32,906 nucleotides of DNA from Bacteroides sp. (GCA_014801535.1 JAAVEA010000025.1:1-32906), one strand, 5' to 3'; shown: positions 15,514 to 23,632, counted from the stretch's first letter. The notes: generated from the sequence alone by a model not told the origin. Numbers and translations: made by a program.

Positions 15514-16785
15514 CTACTTATTTCTTACTTCTACGGCAAGTGCATGCGCATCGAGTCCTTCCGCCTTGGCCATAGATGTTATGACAGGACTCAGGAGTTT
15601 CAATCCATCGGGTGTGAGCTGCTGATACGTAATCTTATGCATGAAACTATCGATATTCACACCGCTGAAGGAGTGAGCCCATCCGGAAGTAGGGAGTGTA
15701 TGGTTGGTGCCCGACGCATAGTCTCCGGCGCTTTCAGGAGAGTAATTGCCGATAAACACGCTTCCTGCCGCGTAGATTTCATCGGCAAGCTCCCACGGCT
15801 CATGCATGGAGATGATGAGGTGTTCGGGGGCATATTCATTTGCGAATGCGATAATATCCTTTCTGTGAGGGAGGATTATAATTCGGCTATGAGATAGAGA
15901 GCCCTCGATAGAATCGCGACGTGGCAGAAGTGCTGACAGACGATCCACCTCGGTTTTGATATTTTCACCGATTTCAAGAGAAGTGCAGACAGCTATTGCC
16001 TGACTGTCGGGACCGTGCTCAGCCTGAGAGAGCATATCAGCCGCTACAAAAGAAGGGTCGGCTGAATCGTCGGCGAGCACCATCACTTCGCTTGGGCCGG
16101 CCGGCATGTCGATAGCAGTGAATCGGCTTATCTCTTGTTTCGCTTTGGTGACGAACCGGTTTCCGGGGCCGAAAATCTTATCAACTTTGGGGATGCTCCG
16201 GGTTCCCAACCCCATAGCCGCGATTGACTGTGCGCCCCCGATACGATATATCTTGTCTATTCCACAGAAGCGGGCGGCAAATAGAATTTCAGGCGCGATA
16301 CCATGGTTGTCGTTTTCGGGAGTGCATAGTATAATCTCTTTGCAACCCGCTGTTTTCGCCGGAATTGCGAGCATGAGCACAGTTGAGAACAAAGGCGCAT
16401 GCCCACCTGGAATATAAAGACCAACCCTGCGGATTGGCACAGCTTTCTGCATGCACTTGACCCCCGGAGTGGTCTCCACTTCAACCGTTGGAGGAAGTTG
16501 TGCCTTATGAAATGCCGATATATTTTCTGCGGCTATGCGGATAGCCTCTTTCACATCATCGCTGACTTCGGCAACTGCTCTGTCAATCTCCTCTGGTGTC
16601 ACTGCAAACGATTTGCCGGTAAAGCCGTCGAATTTCCTGGCATAGTGCAGCACGGCTGAATCACCATACGCCTTAACGTTTGAGATAATATCTATTACCG
16701 ATTTCCCAATTTCTGCGTCATCGGGTATATTTCGTTCGCAAAGATTTTTCCATTCCTTAAGCGATGGATTCTCGATTATATTCAT
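15514..16785 (-). CDS. hisD: Histidinol dehydrogenase
   Basis: The 423-residue NAD-dependent zinc enzyme catalyses the last two oxidations, from L-histidinol to L-histidine. It contains RRVGLYIPGGHAPLFSTVLM, FGPGNRFVTKAKQ and GPSEVMVLADDSADP. The zinc-binding Gln254/His257 lie in SQAEHGPDSQA, and the catalytic Glu-His pair in YAPEHL. Length is normal. Its ATG overlaps the hisG stop by 4 bp, as the second gene of the operon. Confidence 0.97.
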   Translation of the reverse strand: MNIIENPSLKEWKNLCERNIPDDAEIGKSVIDIISNVKAYGDSAVLHYARKFDGFTGKSFAVTPEEIDRAVAEVSDDVKEAIRIAAENISAFHKAQLPPTVEVETTPGVKCMQKAVPIRRVGLYIPGGHAPLFSTVLMLAIPAKTAGCKEIILCTPENDNHGIAPEILFAARFCGIDKIYRIGGAQSIAAMGLGTRSIPKVDKIFGPGNRFVTKAKQEISRFTAIDMPAGPSEVMVLADDSADPSFVAADMLSQAEHGPDSQAIAVCTSLEIGENIKTEVDRLSALLPRRDSIEGSLSHSRIIILPHRKDIIAFANEYAPEHLIISMHEPWELADEIYAAGSVFIGNYSPESAGDYASGTNHTLPTSGWAHSFSGVNIDSFMHKITYQQLTPDGLKLLSPVITSMAKAEGLDAHALAVEVRNK

Positions 16786-17633
16786 TTTATCACGTTTTCA
16801 AGGGCCAGCACCAGAATATCGGCTGCCCCAATATTTTTCAACTGCTCAATTCTCTCCCAAAGTCTTTGCTCATGAATCACTACATGAAGCGATACCCAGT
16901 CGGGATCTGCAAGCGGAAGGATAGTAGGGCTTTTCATTCCCGGTAATATTGCTACTGCGTTGTCTATCTTGTCTTTGGGGAGATTGAAGAGCACATATTT
17001 CATTCCGCGGCTTTCGATGATAGATTGAAAGCGGAACATCAGTTTTGCAAGTTCCCCTTCTTTCTCTTCACTCATTCCGGGATTGGAAATAAGCACGGCC
17101 TCGGAGCATATCACGGTTTCCTCCTCTTTCAGACCATTCTGTATAAGTGTGCCTCCTGAAGAGACGATATCGAAAATCGCGTCTGCCATCCCTACAGCCG
17201 GAGCAACTTCCACCGAACCGGCAATCTCATGCACAAATGCATGGATATTGTTTTCATCGAAGAAGTTGCGTAGAATCACCGGATATGAGGTGGCCACTCG
17301 TTTCCCCTCGAACCATTTCACTCCGGGATAGTCAACCCCTTTGGGTACGGCCAATGACAACCGGCACGCACCGAAGCCGAGATTCATCCGCACATCTACA
17401 TTCTGCTCTTTTTCAAGCACCTCATTGAGTCCGACTATCCCTATGTCGGCCACACCCATGGCCACTGCCTGGGGTATATCATCGTCGCGGAGGTAAAGAA
17501 CGTGGAGCGGGAAGCCTTGTGCTTCGGAGAGAAGTTTCCGGTGGCTTGCCGATGCGGAGATTCCTGCATCGCGCATCAGTTCGACTGTATCTTCATTCAG
17601 CCGTCCCTTATTCTGTATAGCGATTGTCAGCAT
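16782..17633 (-). CDS. hisG: ATP phosphoribosyltransferase, long form
   Basis: The 283-residue long-form HisG catalyses the first committed step, ATP plus PRPP to phosphoribosyl-ATP. MLTIAIQNKGRLNEDTVEL opens the catalytic domain. The phosphate-binding stretch VEVAPAVGMADAIFDIVSSG lies near 160-180. A C-terminal regulatory HisG_C domain (about 210-283) ends AADILVLALENVI, so feedback inhibition by histidine is expected. It is the first gene of the his operon. A TAACTTTG -7-like element lies about 80 bp upstream. Confidence 0.97.
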   Translation of the reverse strand: MLTIAIQNKGRLNEDTVELMRDAGISASASHRKLLSEAQGFPLHVLYLRDDDIPQAVAMGVADIGIVGLNEVLEKEQNVDVRMNLGFGACRLSLAVPKGVDYPGVKWFEGKRVATSYPVILRNFFDENNIHAFVHEIAGSVEVAPAVGMADAIFDIVSSGGTLIQNGLKEEETVICSEAVLISNPGMSEEKEGELAKLMFRFQSIIESRGMKYVLFNLPKDKIDNAVAILPGMKSPTILPLADPDWVSLHVVIHEQRLWERIEQLKNIGAADILVLALENVIK

Positions 17634-17714
17634 AAACAGGGTATTATAGTAGATAATGTTCGATTTTATCTACATTTATTTGGAAATTTGCAGATAAAAT
17701 GTTTGTTTTGCTGA

Positions 17715-17722
17715 CAAAGTTA
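17715..17722 (-). promoter_or_regulatory. Possible -7 element for the his operon
   Basis: The minus strand reads TAACTTTG, a perfect TAnnTTTG, 82 bp upstream of the hisG ATG and just after the rpoN terminator. No convincing TTTG is found 19-21 nt further upstream, so the -33 is weak. The leader holds no obvious histidine-rich peptide. Confidence 0.45.
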
Positions 17723-17743
17723 ATAAATTTATCGGATATAATT

Positions 17744-17787
17744 GATAAAAGGGTGCGAATGTTAACAAACTTTCGCACCCTTTTATC
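17744..17787 (-). terminator. Terminator after rpoN
   Basis: A 16-bp perfect inverted repeat pairs 17744-17759 with 17772-17787 around a 12-nt loop. GC-rich GGGTGCGAA cores are flanked by AAAA/TTTT, so it could work in both directions. It begins 15 bp after the rpoN stop and separates it from the his operon. Confidence 0.88.
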
Positions 17788-17801
17788 TCTTCATTGCAAT
17801 T

Positions 17802-19178
17802 TTACATCTCTTTCCTCAAACGGGCCACAGGAATTTTCAATCGGTCGCGGTATTTCGCAACTGTTCTGCGCGATATATCGAAACCACGTTCGGCCATCTC
17901 CTCCATTATATGCTGGTCGCTAAGTGGATGTCGCTTATCTTCGGCTTCAACTAATCCTTTTATCTCCTCTTCAATCTTTCGGTTTGTAAGTGCTTCAGAA
18001 CCATCCGAATTTTCACCTACCGCATCGCTGAAAAAGAAGCGGAGAGGGAATATGCCCCATGGAGTTGCCACATACTTACCATTGGTAGCTCTGGATATTA
18101 CCGAGAAATCGAGTCCTGTGAGTTCGGCCACATTCTTTATCATCATAGGCCGGAGGGTATAGACATCTTGGGTGAGAAAATATTCTTTCTGGATTTTGAC
18201 TATGGCAGTCATTACATCCATCATGGTGCGCTGACGTTGCGAAAGGATTGCTATAAATTCGCGGGCATCGTTATAATTCCTTATAATATATTCCGATTCA
18301 GAGCCTTTCTTTATACGTCCTTTGGCGGAGCGTTCCATATTTTCTACAGCTTGTTCGAAACTGCGGTCGATTCTCAGTTCGGGGATTCGGCTGTTGAGGG
18401 AAACCGTGATCTCACCGTCCTCATTGTTTACAATGAAATCGGGCACCACTACTGAGGCCATATCGCTGCGGCTTGATCCCAATGCGGCTCCCGGTCTGGG
18501 ATTGAGAGAACGTATAAGGTCGAGAGCGTCATCCACCTCCTTTATCGACAAGTGTAGACCCGAAACGAGTTTATGCTTATGTTTCATTGTAAAGGCCTCA
18601 TAGCCCTCGTTTATGATTTTTAAGGCGTTGTCGCGCACTGTGGATTCCGGAAGCGCATTTAGTTGCAGTAGTAAAGTGTCGCGGAGATTAAATGCTCCTA
18701 TTCCGGGAGGATCGAGGCTTCTTACTGTTTCGAGAGCCTGCATGGCCTCTTCATCTGAAAGCTCAATCCCCTCGTTGAATGCCATGTCATTGATCATGGA
18801 GCGTAACGGGCGGTCGAGATAGCCGTTGGAATCAAGGTTACCTATTATATATCTTGCTCCGGTCTCCACTTTCTCAGGAAGCTTGCGTTCTGAAAGTTGG
18901 GCCGAAAGATTATCGTAAAGAGATTCCTCTGTGTCGGCCGGAGTAAAGGAGGGGAGGTCGTCATCGCCGGAATTATTGCGGAAACCGTAATGAAAAGGGA
19001 GTCCCACATTGTGGTCAGGGGTTGGATCTGTCTCCTCCAGCGCCACATTCTCCTCCAATTCCTTCTTTACGGTTTCCTCCAGTTCGGGCGCATTCATCTC
19101 CAGCAGTTTCACGAAACGAATCTGCTGAGGAGAAAGGGCGAGCCTTTGTGTCTGTTCGAGCTGTAGATTCTGCGACAT
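17802..19178 (-). CDS. rpoN: RNA polymerase sigma-54 factor
   Basis: The 458-residue sigma-54 has a Gln/Leu-rich activator-interacting region I (LEQTQRLALSPQQIRFVKLL, about 5-24), an acidic linker, a core-binding domain (about 85-290), an HTH domain (about 350-385, LTGLDFSVISRATNGKYV), and the RpoN box ISRRTVAKYR (about 435-444) near the C-terminus. It directs transcription from -24/-12 promoters with AAA+ activators, none of which is encoded in this window. It is a single gene between tRNA-Leu(TAA) and its own terminator. Confidence 0.96.
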   Translation of the reverse strand: MSQNLQLEQTQRLALSPQQIRFVKLLEMNAPELEETVKKELEENVALEETDPTPDHNVGLPFHYGFRNNSGDDDLPSFTPADTEESLYDNLSAQLSERKLPEKVETGARYIIGNLDSNGYLDRPLRSMINDMAFNEGIELSDEEAMQALETVRSLDPPGIGAFNLRDTLLLQLNALPESTVRDNALKIINEGYEAFTMKHKHKLVSGLHLSIKEVDDALDLIRSLNPRPGAALGSSRSDMASVVVPDFIVNNEDGEITVSLNSRIPELRIDRSFEQAVENMERSAKGRIKKGSESEYIIRNYNDAREFIAILSQRQRTMMDVMTAIVKIQKEYFLTQDVYTLRPMMIKNVAELTGLDFSVISRATNGKYVATPWGIFPLRFFFSDAVGENSDGSEALTNRKIEEEIKGLVEAEDKRHPLSDQHIMEEMAERGFDISRRTVAKYRDRLKIPVARLRKEM

Positions 19179-19282
19179 TTCTTTCTATAAGGTGATCGGA
19201 AAAGGGGGAAGAGATAAAAAATCGAGAGGATAGGAGAGGAGAATAAAAAACCGGCACCTCGGGAGGGAGGCGCCGGCAACCG

Positions 19283-19370
19283 TGGTACAGAAAGTGGGAC
19301 TCGAACCCACACAGCCGATAAAGGCCAAGGGATTTTAAGTCCCTCGTGTCTACCATTCCACCATTTCTGC
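19283..19370 (-). tRNA. tRNA-Leu (anticodon TAA)
   Basis: This is a class II tRNA on the minus strand. The acceptor arm is GCAGAAA with TTTCTGT, and the anticodon stem AGGGA/TCCCT encloses CTTAAAA (anticodon TAA, decoding UUA). A long variable arm, the T-loop GGTTCGAGTCC and an encoded CCA (19283-19285) follow. Confidence 0.96.
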
Positions 19371-19410
19371 AACACATTCCACTGCCGGCATAGCCGACCG
19401 GAATCGTATG

Positions 19411-19441
19411 CAAAGTTACACGCTTTTTTTTAACTTTGCAA
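19411..19441 (-). promoter_or_regulatory. Promoter of tRNA-Leu(TAA), mirrored
   Basis: On the minus strand, TTG (19439-19441), 20 nt, then TAACTTTG (19411-19418), 41 bp before the tRNA. The site lies in a 10-bp inverted repeat (19410-19419 with 19431-19440), so a second TAACTTTG faces the opposite way at 19431-19438. Confidence 0.7.
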
Positions 19442-19456
19442 GTATCGAGGCTTAAA

Positions 19457-19939
19457 TTATTGCGGATAAGTCATATTTTCTATAGAAATCTTGTCGAGAA
19501 CCTCTTCCAAAAAGCGTTTTGCCTCTCTTTTGGCTTCGGAAAGATCCATATATGAGTAATTGCCGCAATCTTTCGGTGTGGCACCCGGTACATCCCCCTC
19601 AAATTCGGCCACGAACCGGAAAGTGTCTTTTAAAAGCGGAATAATATCGCCTGGGGTGAGGTCTCCCTGCATAAGGAGGTAATTTCCTGTGCAGCATCCC
19701 ATAGGCCCCCAGTAAATAATGCGGTCTTTCCATTCGTCGTTGTTCCTGAGGAATGTGGCCGCGAGATGCTCCATTGCGTGAAGAGCCTGCGGAGTTACCG
19801 CCTTTTCGCGGTTAGGCTCCGTAAGCCGGACATCAAAAGTGGTGATGATGTCGCCGGAGGGAGTGACATCTGTTCTTGAAACATATACGCCTCTGAGCAG
19901 TTTCAGATGATCTATCTTGAAGCTTGCAATCTTTTCCAT
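19457..19939 (-). CDS. luxS: S-ribosylhomocysteine lyase (AI-2 synthesis)
   Basis: The 160-residue cytoplasmic metalloenzyme cleaves S-ribosylhomocysteine to homocysteine and DPD, the precursor of autoinducer 2, within the activated methyl cycle. Metal ligands His54 and His58 (HAMEH, with catalytic Glu57) and Cys125 (KDCGNYSY) are present, and catalytic Cys83 lies in GPMGCCTGNY. Length matches the family. No pfs/mtn gene is adjacent. A TAATTTTG -7-like box (20020-20027, minus) lies about 80 bp upstream without a clear -33, back to back with the promoter of the plus-strand TPR gene. Confidence 0.96.
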   Translation of the reverse strand: MEKIASFKIDHLKLLRGVYVSRTDVTPSGDIITTFDVRLTEPNREKAVTPQALHAMEHLAATFLRNNDEWKDRIIYWGPMGCCTGNYLLMQGDLTPGDIIPLLKDTFRFVAEFEGDVPGATPKDCGNYSYMDLSEAKREAKRFLEEVLDKISIENMTYPQ

Positions 19940-20046
19940 ATTTTATTGAAATTTTTTTAAATCGCCATGCCAACTAAGTCGGTTGGGCAGACTTATTGTT
20001 GAAACGGGAGATTATATTGCAAAATTAAGTCTTTTTTTTCTAACAT

Positions 20047-20077
20047 TTTGCTGAATCAAAAATAATTATTAATTTTG
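20047..20077 (+). promoter_or_regulatory. Promoter of the TPR membrane protein gene
   Basis: TTTG (20047-20050), exactly 19 nt, then TAATTTTG (20070-20077) is a full consensus match. It overlaps an upstream ATG at 20079, which rules that ATG out as the start because transcription would begin after it. Confidence 0.85.
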
Positions 20078-20141
20078 CGTGTTAATTAAAGCAACATTAA
20101 ACAGCGGTTTTCACCGCCCAGACAAGAATACTAATAACAGT

Positions 20142-20816
20142 ATGGCATCTAATAACGAAAACGAGCAGAACGCAATTGATAAGCTGAACAGCAATCTTAG
20201 CTCTGCGAGCGAGAAAATCGCCAACAATAAGAAGATTATCTATTGGGTCCTTGGAGCCATTGTAGTGGTTGCCGGATTTATTCTGAGCTATTTCTTCATA
20301 TATCGTAATCCCCATTTGAAAGGGGCTGCCGAAGCTTATAATCAGGTTGAGATAACAGCCGTAGGCAACGATTCAATTGCTGCAGCCGAATATAAGAAGG
20401 TAGCTGAGAAATATCCTCACACTCCGGCCGGTCATCTTGCAGCTCTTGAGGCAGCTGAAGATTTCTACGATCAGGGTAAATATAAGGACGCTCTCGAATG
20501 TCTCGACAAGGCAAACATCGATGAAAAAGTGCTCAAGGCAAATGCAATTATCCTGAAAGGTGACTGCTATGTTAACCTCAAGCAATATGACAAGGCTCTC
20601 GATGAGTTTAAGGATGCGGTGAAGAAGGGTGACAAGAATGATCAGATTGTTCCGCGTGCGCTTCTTAAATGTGCTAACATATACGATGAGCAGAAGAAAT
20701 ATGCCAAGGCATTGGAATGTTACGAGCAGATCAAGAATGAGTATCCTTCATTCCAGCTCGGTAACACGTCGATTGATGCTTATATCGAACGTGAGAAGGC
20801 ACGTCTTGGTAAATAA
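20142..20816 (+). CDS. Membrane-anchored tetratricopeptide repeat protein
   Basis: The 224-residue protein has a short polar N-terminus, one transmembrane helix (about 33-55, IIYWVLGAIVVVAGFILSYF) and four TPR-like helical pairs (about 60-215: HLAALEAAEDFYDQGKYKDA, ILKGDCYVNLKQYDKALDEF, ALLKCANIYDEQKKYAKALE). The layout resembles YfgM-like periplasmic TPR proteins that assist envelope folding, but that role is an inference. The ATG at 20142 is preferred over 20079 because the promoter covers the earlier one. It is a single-gene unit with its own promoter and terminator. Confidence 0.88.
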   Translation: MASNNENEQNAIDKLNSNLSSASEKIANNKKIIYWVLGAIVVVAGFILSYFFIYRNPHLKGAAEAYNQVEITAVGNDSIAAAEYKKVAEKYPHTPAGHLAALEAAEDFYDQGKYKDALECLDKANIDEKVLKANAIILKGDCYVNLKQYDKALDEFKDAVKKGDKNDQIVPRALLKCANIYDEQKKYAKALECYEQIKNEYPSFQLGNTSIDAYIEREKARLGK

Positions 20817-20865
20817 GATAAAAAATACATTTCCATAAAATAATAAAACATTTGCTTATTTTATG

Positions 20866-20909
20866 AAAAGGGGTTCCGGCTTTCGAGACGGGACCCTTTT
20901 CTTTTTTTT
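20866..20909 (+). terminator. Intrinsic terminator of the TPR protein gene
   Basis: AAAAGGGGTTCC (20866-20877) pairs with the segment ending ACCCTTTT (to 20900) with one bulge and one G-U. A run of eight Ts follows, about 50 bp after the stop. Confidence 0.85.
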
Positions 20910-21214
20910 ATTTCTCTTCTCTCCCGGCTTTGTAGGTCGGATAGACGGCATGGGCTTATATAGCCGTTTTTGAGCTTGATGGATTGATTCTTAATAGATG
21001 CTATAAAGAGTAAAGACAGAATAGCCGATTGCCGGGTAGCAGAGCTTTTCTATCAATGCAATACGGTGGGTTGTGTCATCACGCAATAGCCTGTCAGATG
21101 TCCGATATGGCCGTTAATGCCTGTTGCCGGTTAGAGGCCATTGATACCCGTCTGACAGGCCGGTATTATCAGTCGGGTTTTCCTTATTGGGGGGGATATG
21201 GTAGAGAGGATATT
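20910..21214. other. Non-coding region with a long-range inverted repeat
   Basis: I see no convincing gene. GCCTGTCAGA (21089-21098) and TCTGACAGGC (21151-21160) are a 10-bp perfect inverted repeat, with a smaller TGGCC/GGCCA pair nested between. A 102-codon plus frame (21029-21337) crosses it and runs on through the terminator hairpin. It resembles no family I know and is probably chance. It may be a dispersed intergenic element. Confidence 0.5.
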
Positions 21215-21254
21215 ATAAAAAATGCGGCAGACTCCTTTCACAAGGAATCTGCCG
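21214..21254 (-). terminator. Terminator of the putative orphan transcript
   Basis: The arms CGGCAGA (21225-21231) and TCTGCCG (21248-21254), extended by TCCTT/AAGGA, form a strong hairpin with a 4-nt loop. On the minus strand it is followed by CATTTTTTA. Confidence 0.8.
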
Positions 21255-21553
21255 AGGTGCGAATCTATTTAATTTTCTACAAACCTAACATTAGTGAATT
21301 TATCAGTTTATATCTATGCTCTAATCTTTTTCGATAAACTTTTAAAACCAACTGTGCTTTGTTATTTCAAAGCTACTAACAACTCTATACCTTTGCGATT
21401 TTATACGCTGTCGGTTGTAACTCCATACACCCGATTTAATTTCATAAATCTTGCGATTGGTTTTCCAAGCTCACGCTTGATATGACTCTAAACAATCTTG
21501 ATTACCTATCGCTGATTTTACTCTGTGTAATTTCTTACTGTCTGTAATTTCTT
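21215..21553 (-). ncRNA. Putative orphan small RNA or decayed gene transcript
   Basis: This roughly 340-nt minus-strand stretch lies between a consensus promoter (21560-21590) and a terminator (21214-21254) and has no credible protein gene. It contains a hairpin CAAGC/GCTTG (21466-21479). One frame reads from an ATG near 21440 as MKLNRVYGVTTDSV and, after stops, NRKGIELLVALK and QSTVGFKSLSKKIRA. Same-frame protein-like segments broken by stops could mean a decayed gene. It does not show the sequence hallmarks I know for tmRNA, RNase P RNA, SRP RNA or 6S RNA. The assignment is inference. Confidence 0.5.
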
Positions 21554-21559
21554 ACATTG

Positions 21560-21590
21560 CAAAATTAATATCAAAAAATTCAATTCGCAA
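21560..21590 (-). promoter_or_regulatory. Consensus promoter with no CDS downstream
   Basis: On the minus strand, TTG (21588-21590), 20 nt, then TAATTTTG (21560-21567). The -33 lies inside the small inverted repeat TTCGCAAGCGAA (21585-21596). It points into the gene-free region 21215-21553. Confidence 0.65.
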
Positions 21591-21736
21591 GCGAAATTAA
21601 TGTTATATGGATGAAATATAGATATGTCAAATTGTAAATATAGATATATCAATAATATACGAAATATGAATATAGATTATATTATAGATTGGATATAGGG
21701 AATGTAATCTGAAATTTAATAAAAAATCAGAGTGAT
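21591..21736. repeat. AT-rich spacer with ATATAGAT repeats
   Basis: ATATAGAT occurs at 21616-21623, 21638-21645 and 21670-21677 in very AT-rich DNA directly after the stop of the regulator gene at 21737. No gene or GC-rich terminator is seen. Confidence 0.5.
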
Positions 21737-23440
21737 CTAAATTCCCCATTGATCTTCTGTTTCATCTGAGTCAATTTTCATCACATCTTCGTCAAATGTG
21801 TCTCGGTTAATAGCCTTATTTCTCATCCTGTTTCTATAGGAATAGACGGTGTTGGCGGAATAGTTGAGAATCTTTGCTATCTTTGCGCTTTCGGCCAACC
21901 CTAACCTTACGAAGCCGTATATGCGTAATTCAGGATTGAGCGATTCGCTGTTCTTATCGATATCATATCTCTGGTCAGGCAGCAGAAGGTTATTTATCTG
22001 CTCGATGAAGTCGGGATATAGGCTCATGAAAACTCGGTCGATTGTTTGATAAAACTCTTCATTCTCGGTTTCTGAGGCCTTGCCGTTTTTCAACAATTTA
22101 ATAAGATCCTGACTCTGACCGGCGGCTATTTTCCTTGTCACAGTCTTGGCCAGAAGGTCATATTTTTCGGAATAGGCAGAGCAAAGGCCGATAAAGTCAC
22201 GGATATAGCTGTCTTTCATTTTAGATAGAGAGGCCAATTGAGTGTGGGCCTGTCTTCTCTTTCTCATTTCACGCAGCAACAAGGCAAGGATGACTATGAG
22301 TATTATAAGAATCACGGAAACCATCAGGGCGTAGAGTGTGAAGTCGGAAAGCGAATCGTTGATTTCGTTTCGATATGCTTCGTCAATGGAAGGGACAAGA
22401 CTTGAGATATTTACAAGTCTCATTCTCGCACTGCCTCGGTAGGCATCGTTCATAGCAAAATTTATATATTGAAAGGCTTCCTGATAGTGTTTTTCCTTAT
22501 ATAATAGTTCGGAGAGAGAGGGGAGTGCAAAGCCATCGTTTATTCCGCCTATCACATCGCTTTCTGCGGCCAGAGCCAGATACGCAGCATATTTAGTCTG
22601 ATCGATGCGTCGGTAGGCCTGTGAGAGTTGAAAGGCTGTCATTCCATATATCTGAGAACCTTTGATCAAGGTCGGCAGCAGGGGTTCAAGCTCTTCTATT
22701 GCGAGTTTGTCTTTACCATTATTGATTTGTACACCGGAGATGAGAAAGTATCTGAAATCATTGTTTGCCGGCAGATTTGCTATGAGACTGTCACGGCATT
22801 CATCCTCTTTTGATTGATATATTTCGTATAGTCCCTTTCTTTCTCCTATATAGTTGCAAAGATTGGAATAAAGTTGTCTGCCTGTATACCAGTAAGTGAG
22901 CATATCATCTTTGGGAGCGCCCGACATAGATATGCTATCGTAGGTCATTATTGCAGCACTGAAGTATCCTGAAGCCGACTGTGCATCGGCTATTGCAAGA
23001 AGACCTAAGTTTATTTCGTTCCGGTTGCCGGTCTCTTTTGCTAAATTATATGTCATATAAGCATAATTCAGTGAAGAATCCGCCATACGCGGCCTGTAAT
23101 AAGCAACGATTTCTTGTAGAATCTGAAGTTTTTCGGAATTGGAAATGTTCGGTTTCTTCAGAAGTTGTTTGAGAGAGTCTGCTTTTGCTTCGGAAAGTTT
23201 TCTGTATTTCTCCGCATTCTTGATGGTGGATTCGAGACTCTTCAGCTCTTTTTCAGGCATAGCCCATCTCCCTTCGTTGCCATGGTGTCGGCAGGAAGAG
23301 AAAACAGATGCAGAAGTTAGAATTAAAATGAAGAGAATTGGGAGCTGATAGGTTATGCTGCGCAGTAGTTTAGGCAAGTATCGGTTAGGAATAAGGAGAA
23401 TATTAGAAATATTGAGATAAAAAGAGAATGTTCTTTTCAT
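21737..23440 (-). CDS. Membrane-tethered TPR regulator with C-terminal HTH
   Basis: The 567-residue protein has the same architecture as the one at 598-2496. A hydrophobic N-terminus ends VFSSC (lipobox-like Cys50). Helical TPR-like repeats occupy about 60-350, a transmembrane helix about 366-390 (LMVSVILIILIVILALLL), and a helical cytoplasmic part leads to a LuxR-like helix-turn-helix (about 510-545, AESAKIAKILNYSANTVYSY). It probably senses an envelope signal and controls transcription, but the signal and targets are unknown. The n-region is unusually long for a lipoprotein, so it may be a simple anchor. A TTG-20-TAAATTTG promoter lies at 23555-23585. Confidence 0.8.
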   Translation of the reverse strand: MKRTFSFYLNISNILLIPNRYLPKLLRSITYQLPILFILILTSASVFSSCRHHGNEGRWAMPEKELKSLESTIKNAEKYRKLSEAKADSLKQLLKKPNISNSEKLQILQEIVAYYRPRMADSSLNYAYMTYNLAKETGNRNEINLGLLAIADAQSASGYFSAAIMTYDSISMSGAPKDDMLTYWYTGRQLYSNLCNYIGERKGLYEIYQSKEDECRDSLIANLPANNDFRYFLISGVQINNGKDKLAIEELEPLLPTLIKGSQIYGMTAFQLSQAYRRIDQTKYAAYLALAAESDVIGGINDGFALPSLSELLYKEKHYQEAFQYINFAMNDAYRGSARMRLVNISSLVPSIDEAYRNEINDSLSDFTLYALMVSVILIILIVILALLLREMRKRRQAHTQLASLSKMKDSYIRDFIGLCSAYSEKYDLLAKTVTRKIAAGQSQDLIKLLKNGKASETENEEFYQTIDRVFMSLYPDFIEQINNLLLPDQRYDIDKNSESLNPELRIYGFVRLGLAESAKIAKILNYSANTVYSYRNRMRNKAINRDTFDEDVMKIDSDETEDQWGI

Positions 23441-23554
23441 AGAAGAGAAATAATTGAGTTTCGGTATCCTGTAGACTTTAGTCAGGTATGTTTTGGAGAA
23501 TCAGCATGTAAATCATCGTTTACATCAGCTAATTCGCGAAACCAACCTGAGGCG

Positions 23555-23585
23555 CAAATTTAGTGAAAAAGAATCGGTTTTACAA
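23555..23585 (-). promoter_or_regulatory. Promoter of the second TPR/HTH regulator
   Basis: On the minus strand, TTG (23583-23585), 20 nt, then TAAATTTG (23555-23562). The implied leader is about 110 nt and holds a small hairpin (TGTAAA/TTTACA, near 23507-23524). The promoter is close to the terminator of the preceding lipoprotein gene. Confidence 0.6.
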
Positions 23586-23596
23586 GAAACAGGGTT

Positions 23597-23632
23597 AAAA
23601 GAGAAGGGCTCCACCGATGTGGAACCCTTCTC
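23597..23632 (-). terminator. Terminator after the Ala/Lys-rich lipoprotein gene
   Basis: GAGAAGGG (23601-23608) pairs with CCCTTCTC (23625-23632), extended inward by TCCA/TGGA around a short loop. TTTT follows on the minus strand. It starts 24 bp after the stop at 23657. Confidence 0.85.

Noticed and set aside
17634..17714. His leader peptide attenuator or riboswitch before hisG
   Set aside because: There is no run of histidine codons, no alternative hairpins and no recognised aptamer in this short AT-rich leader.
19015..19413. Open frames across tRNA-Leu(TAA)
   Set aside because: They read through the tRNA and the start of rpoN in another frame, so they are shadows.
20079..20141. Upstream start of the TPR membrane protein
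   Set aside because: The ATG at 20079 abuts the -7 box, so it lies before the expected transcript start.
21029..21337. 102-codon plus-strand frame in the gene-free region
   Set aside because: No promoter fits, it runs across a terminator hairpin, and the protein lacks recognisable motifs. It is kept only as a note.
21215..21553. tmRNA, RNase P RNA, SRP RNA or 6S RNA
   Set aside because: The tag-peptide frame, the GAGGAAAGTCC-type RNase P core, the SRP loop and the long bubbled hairpin of 6S RNA are all absent.
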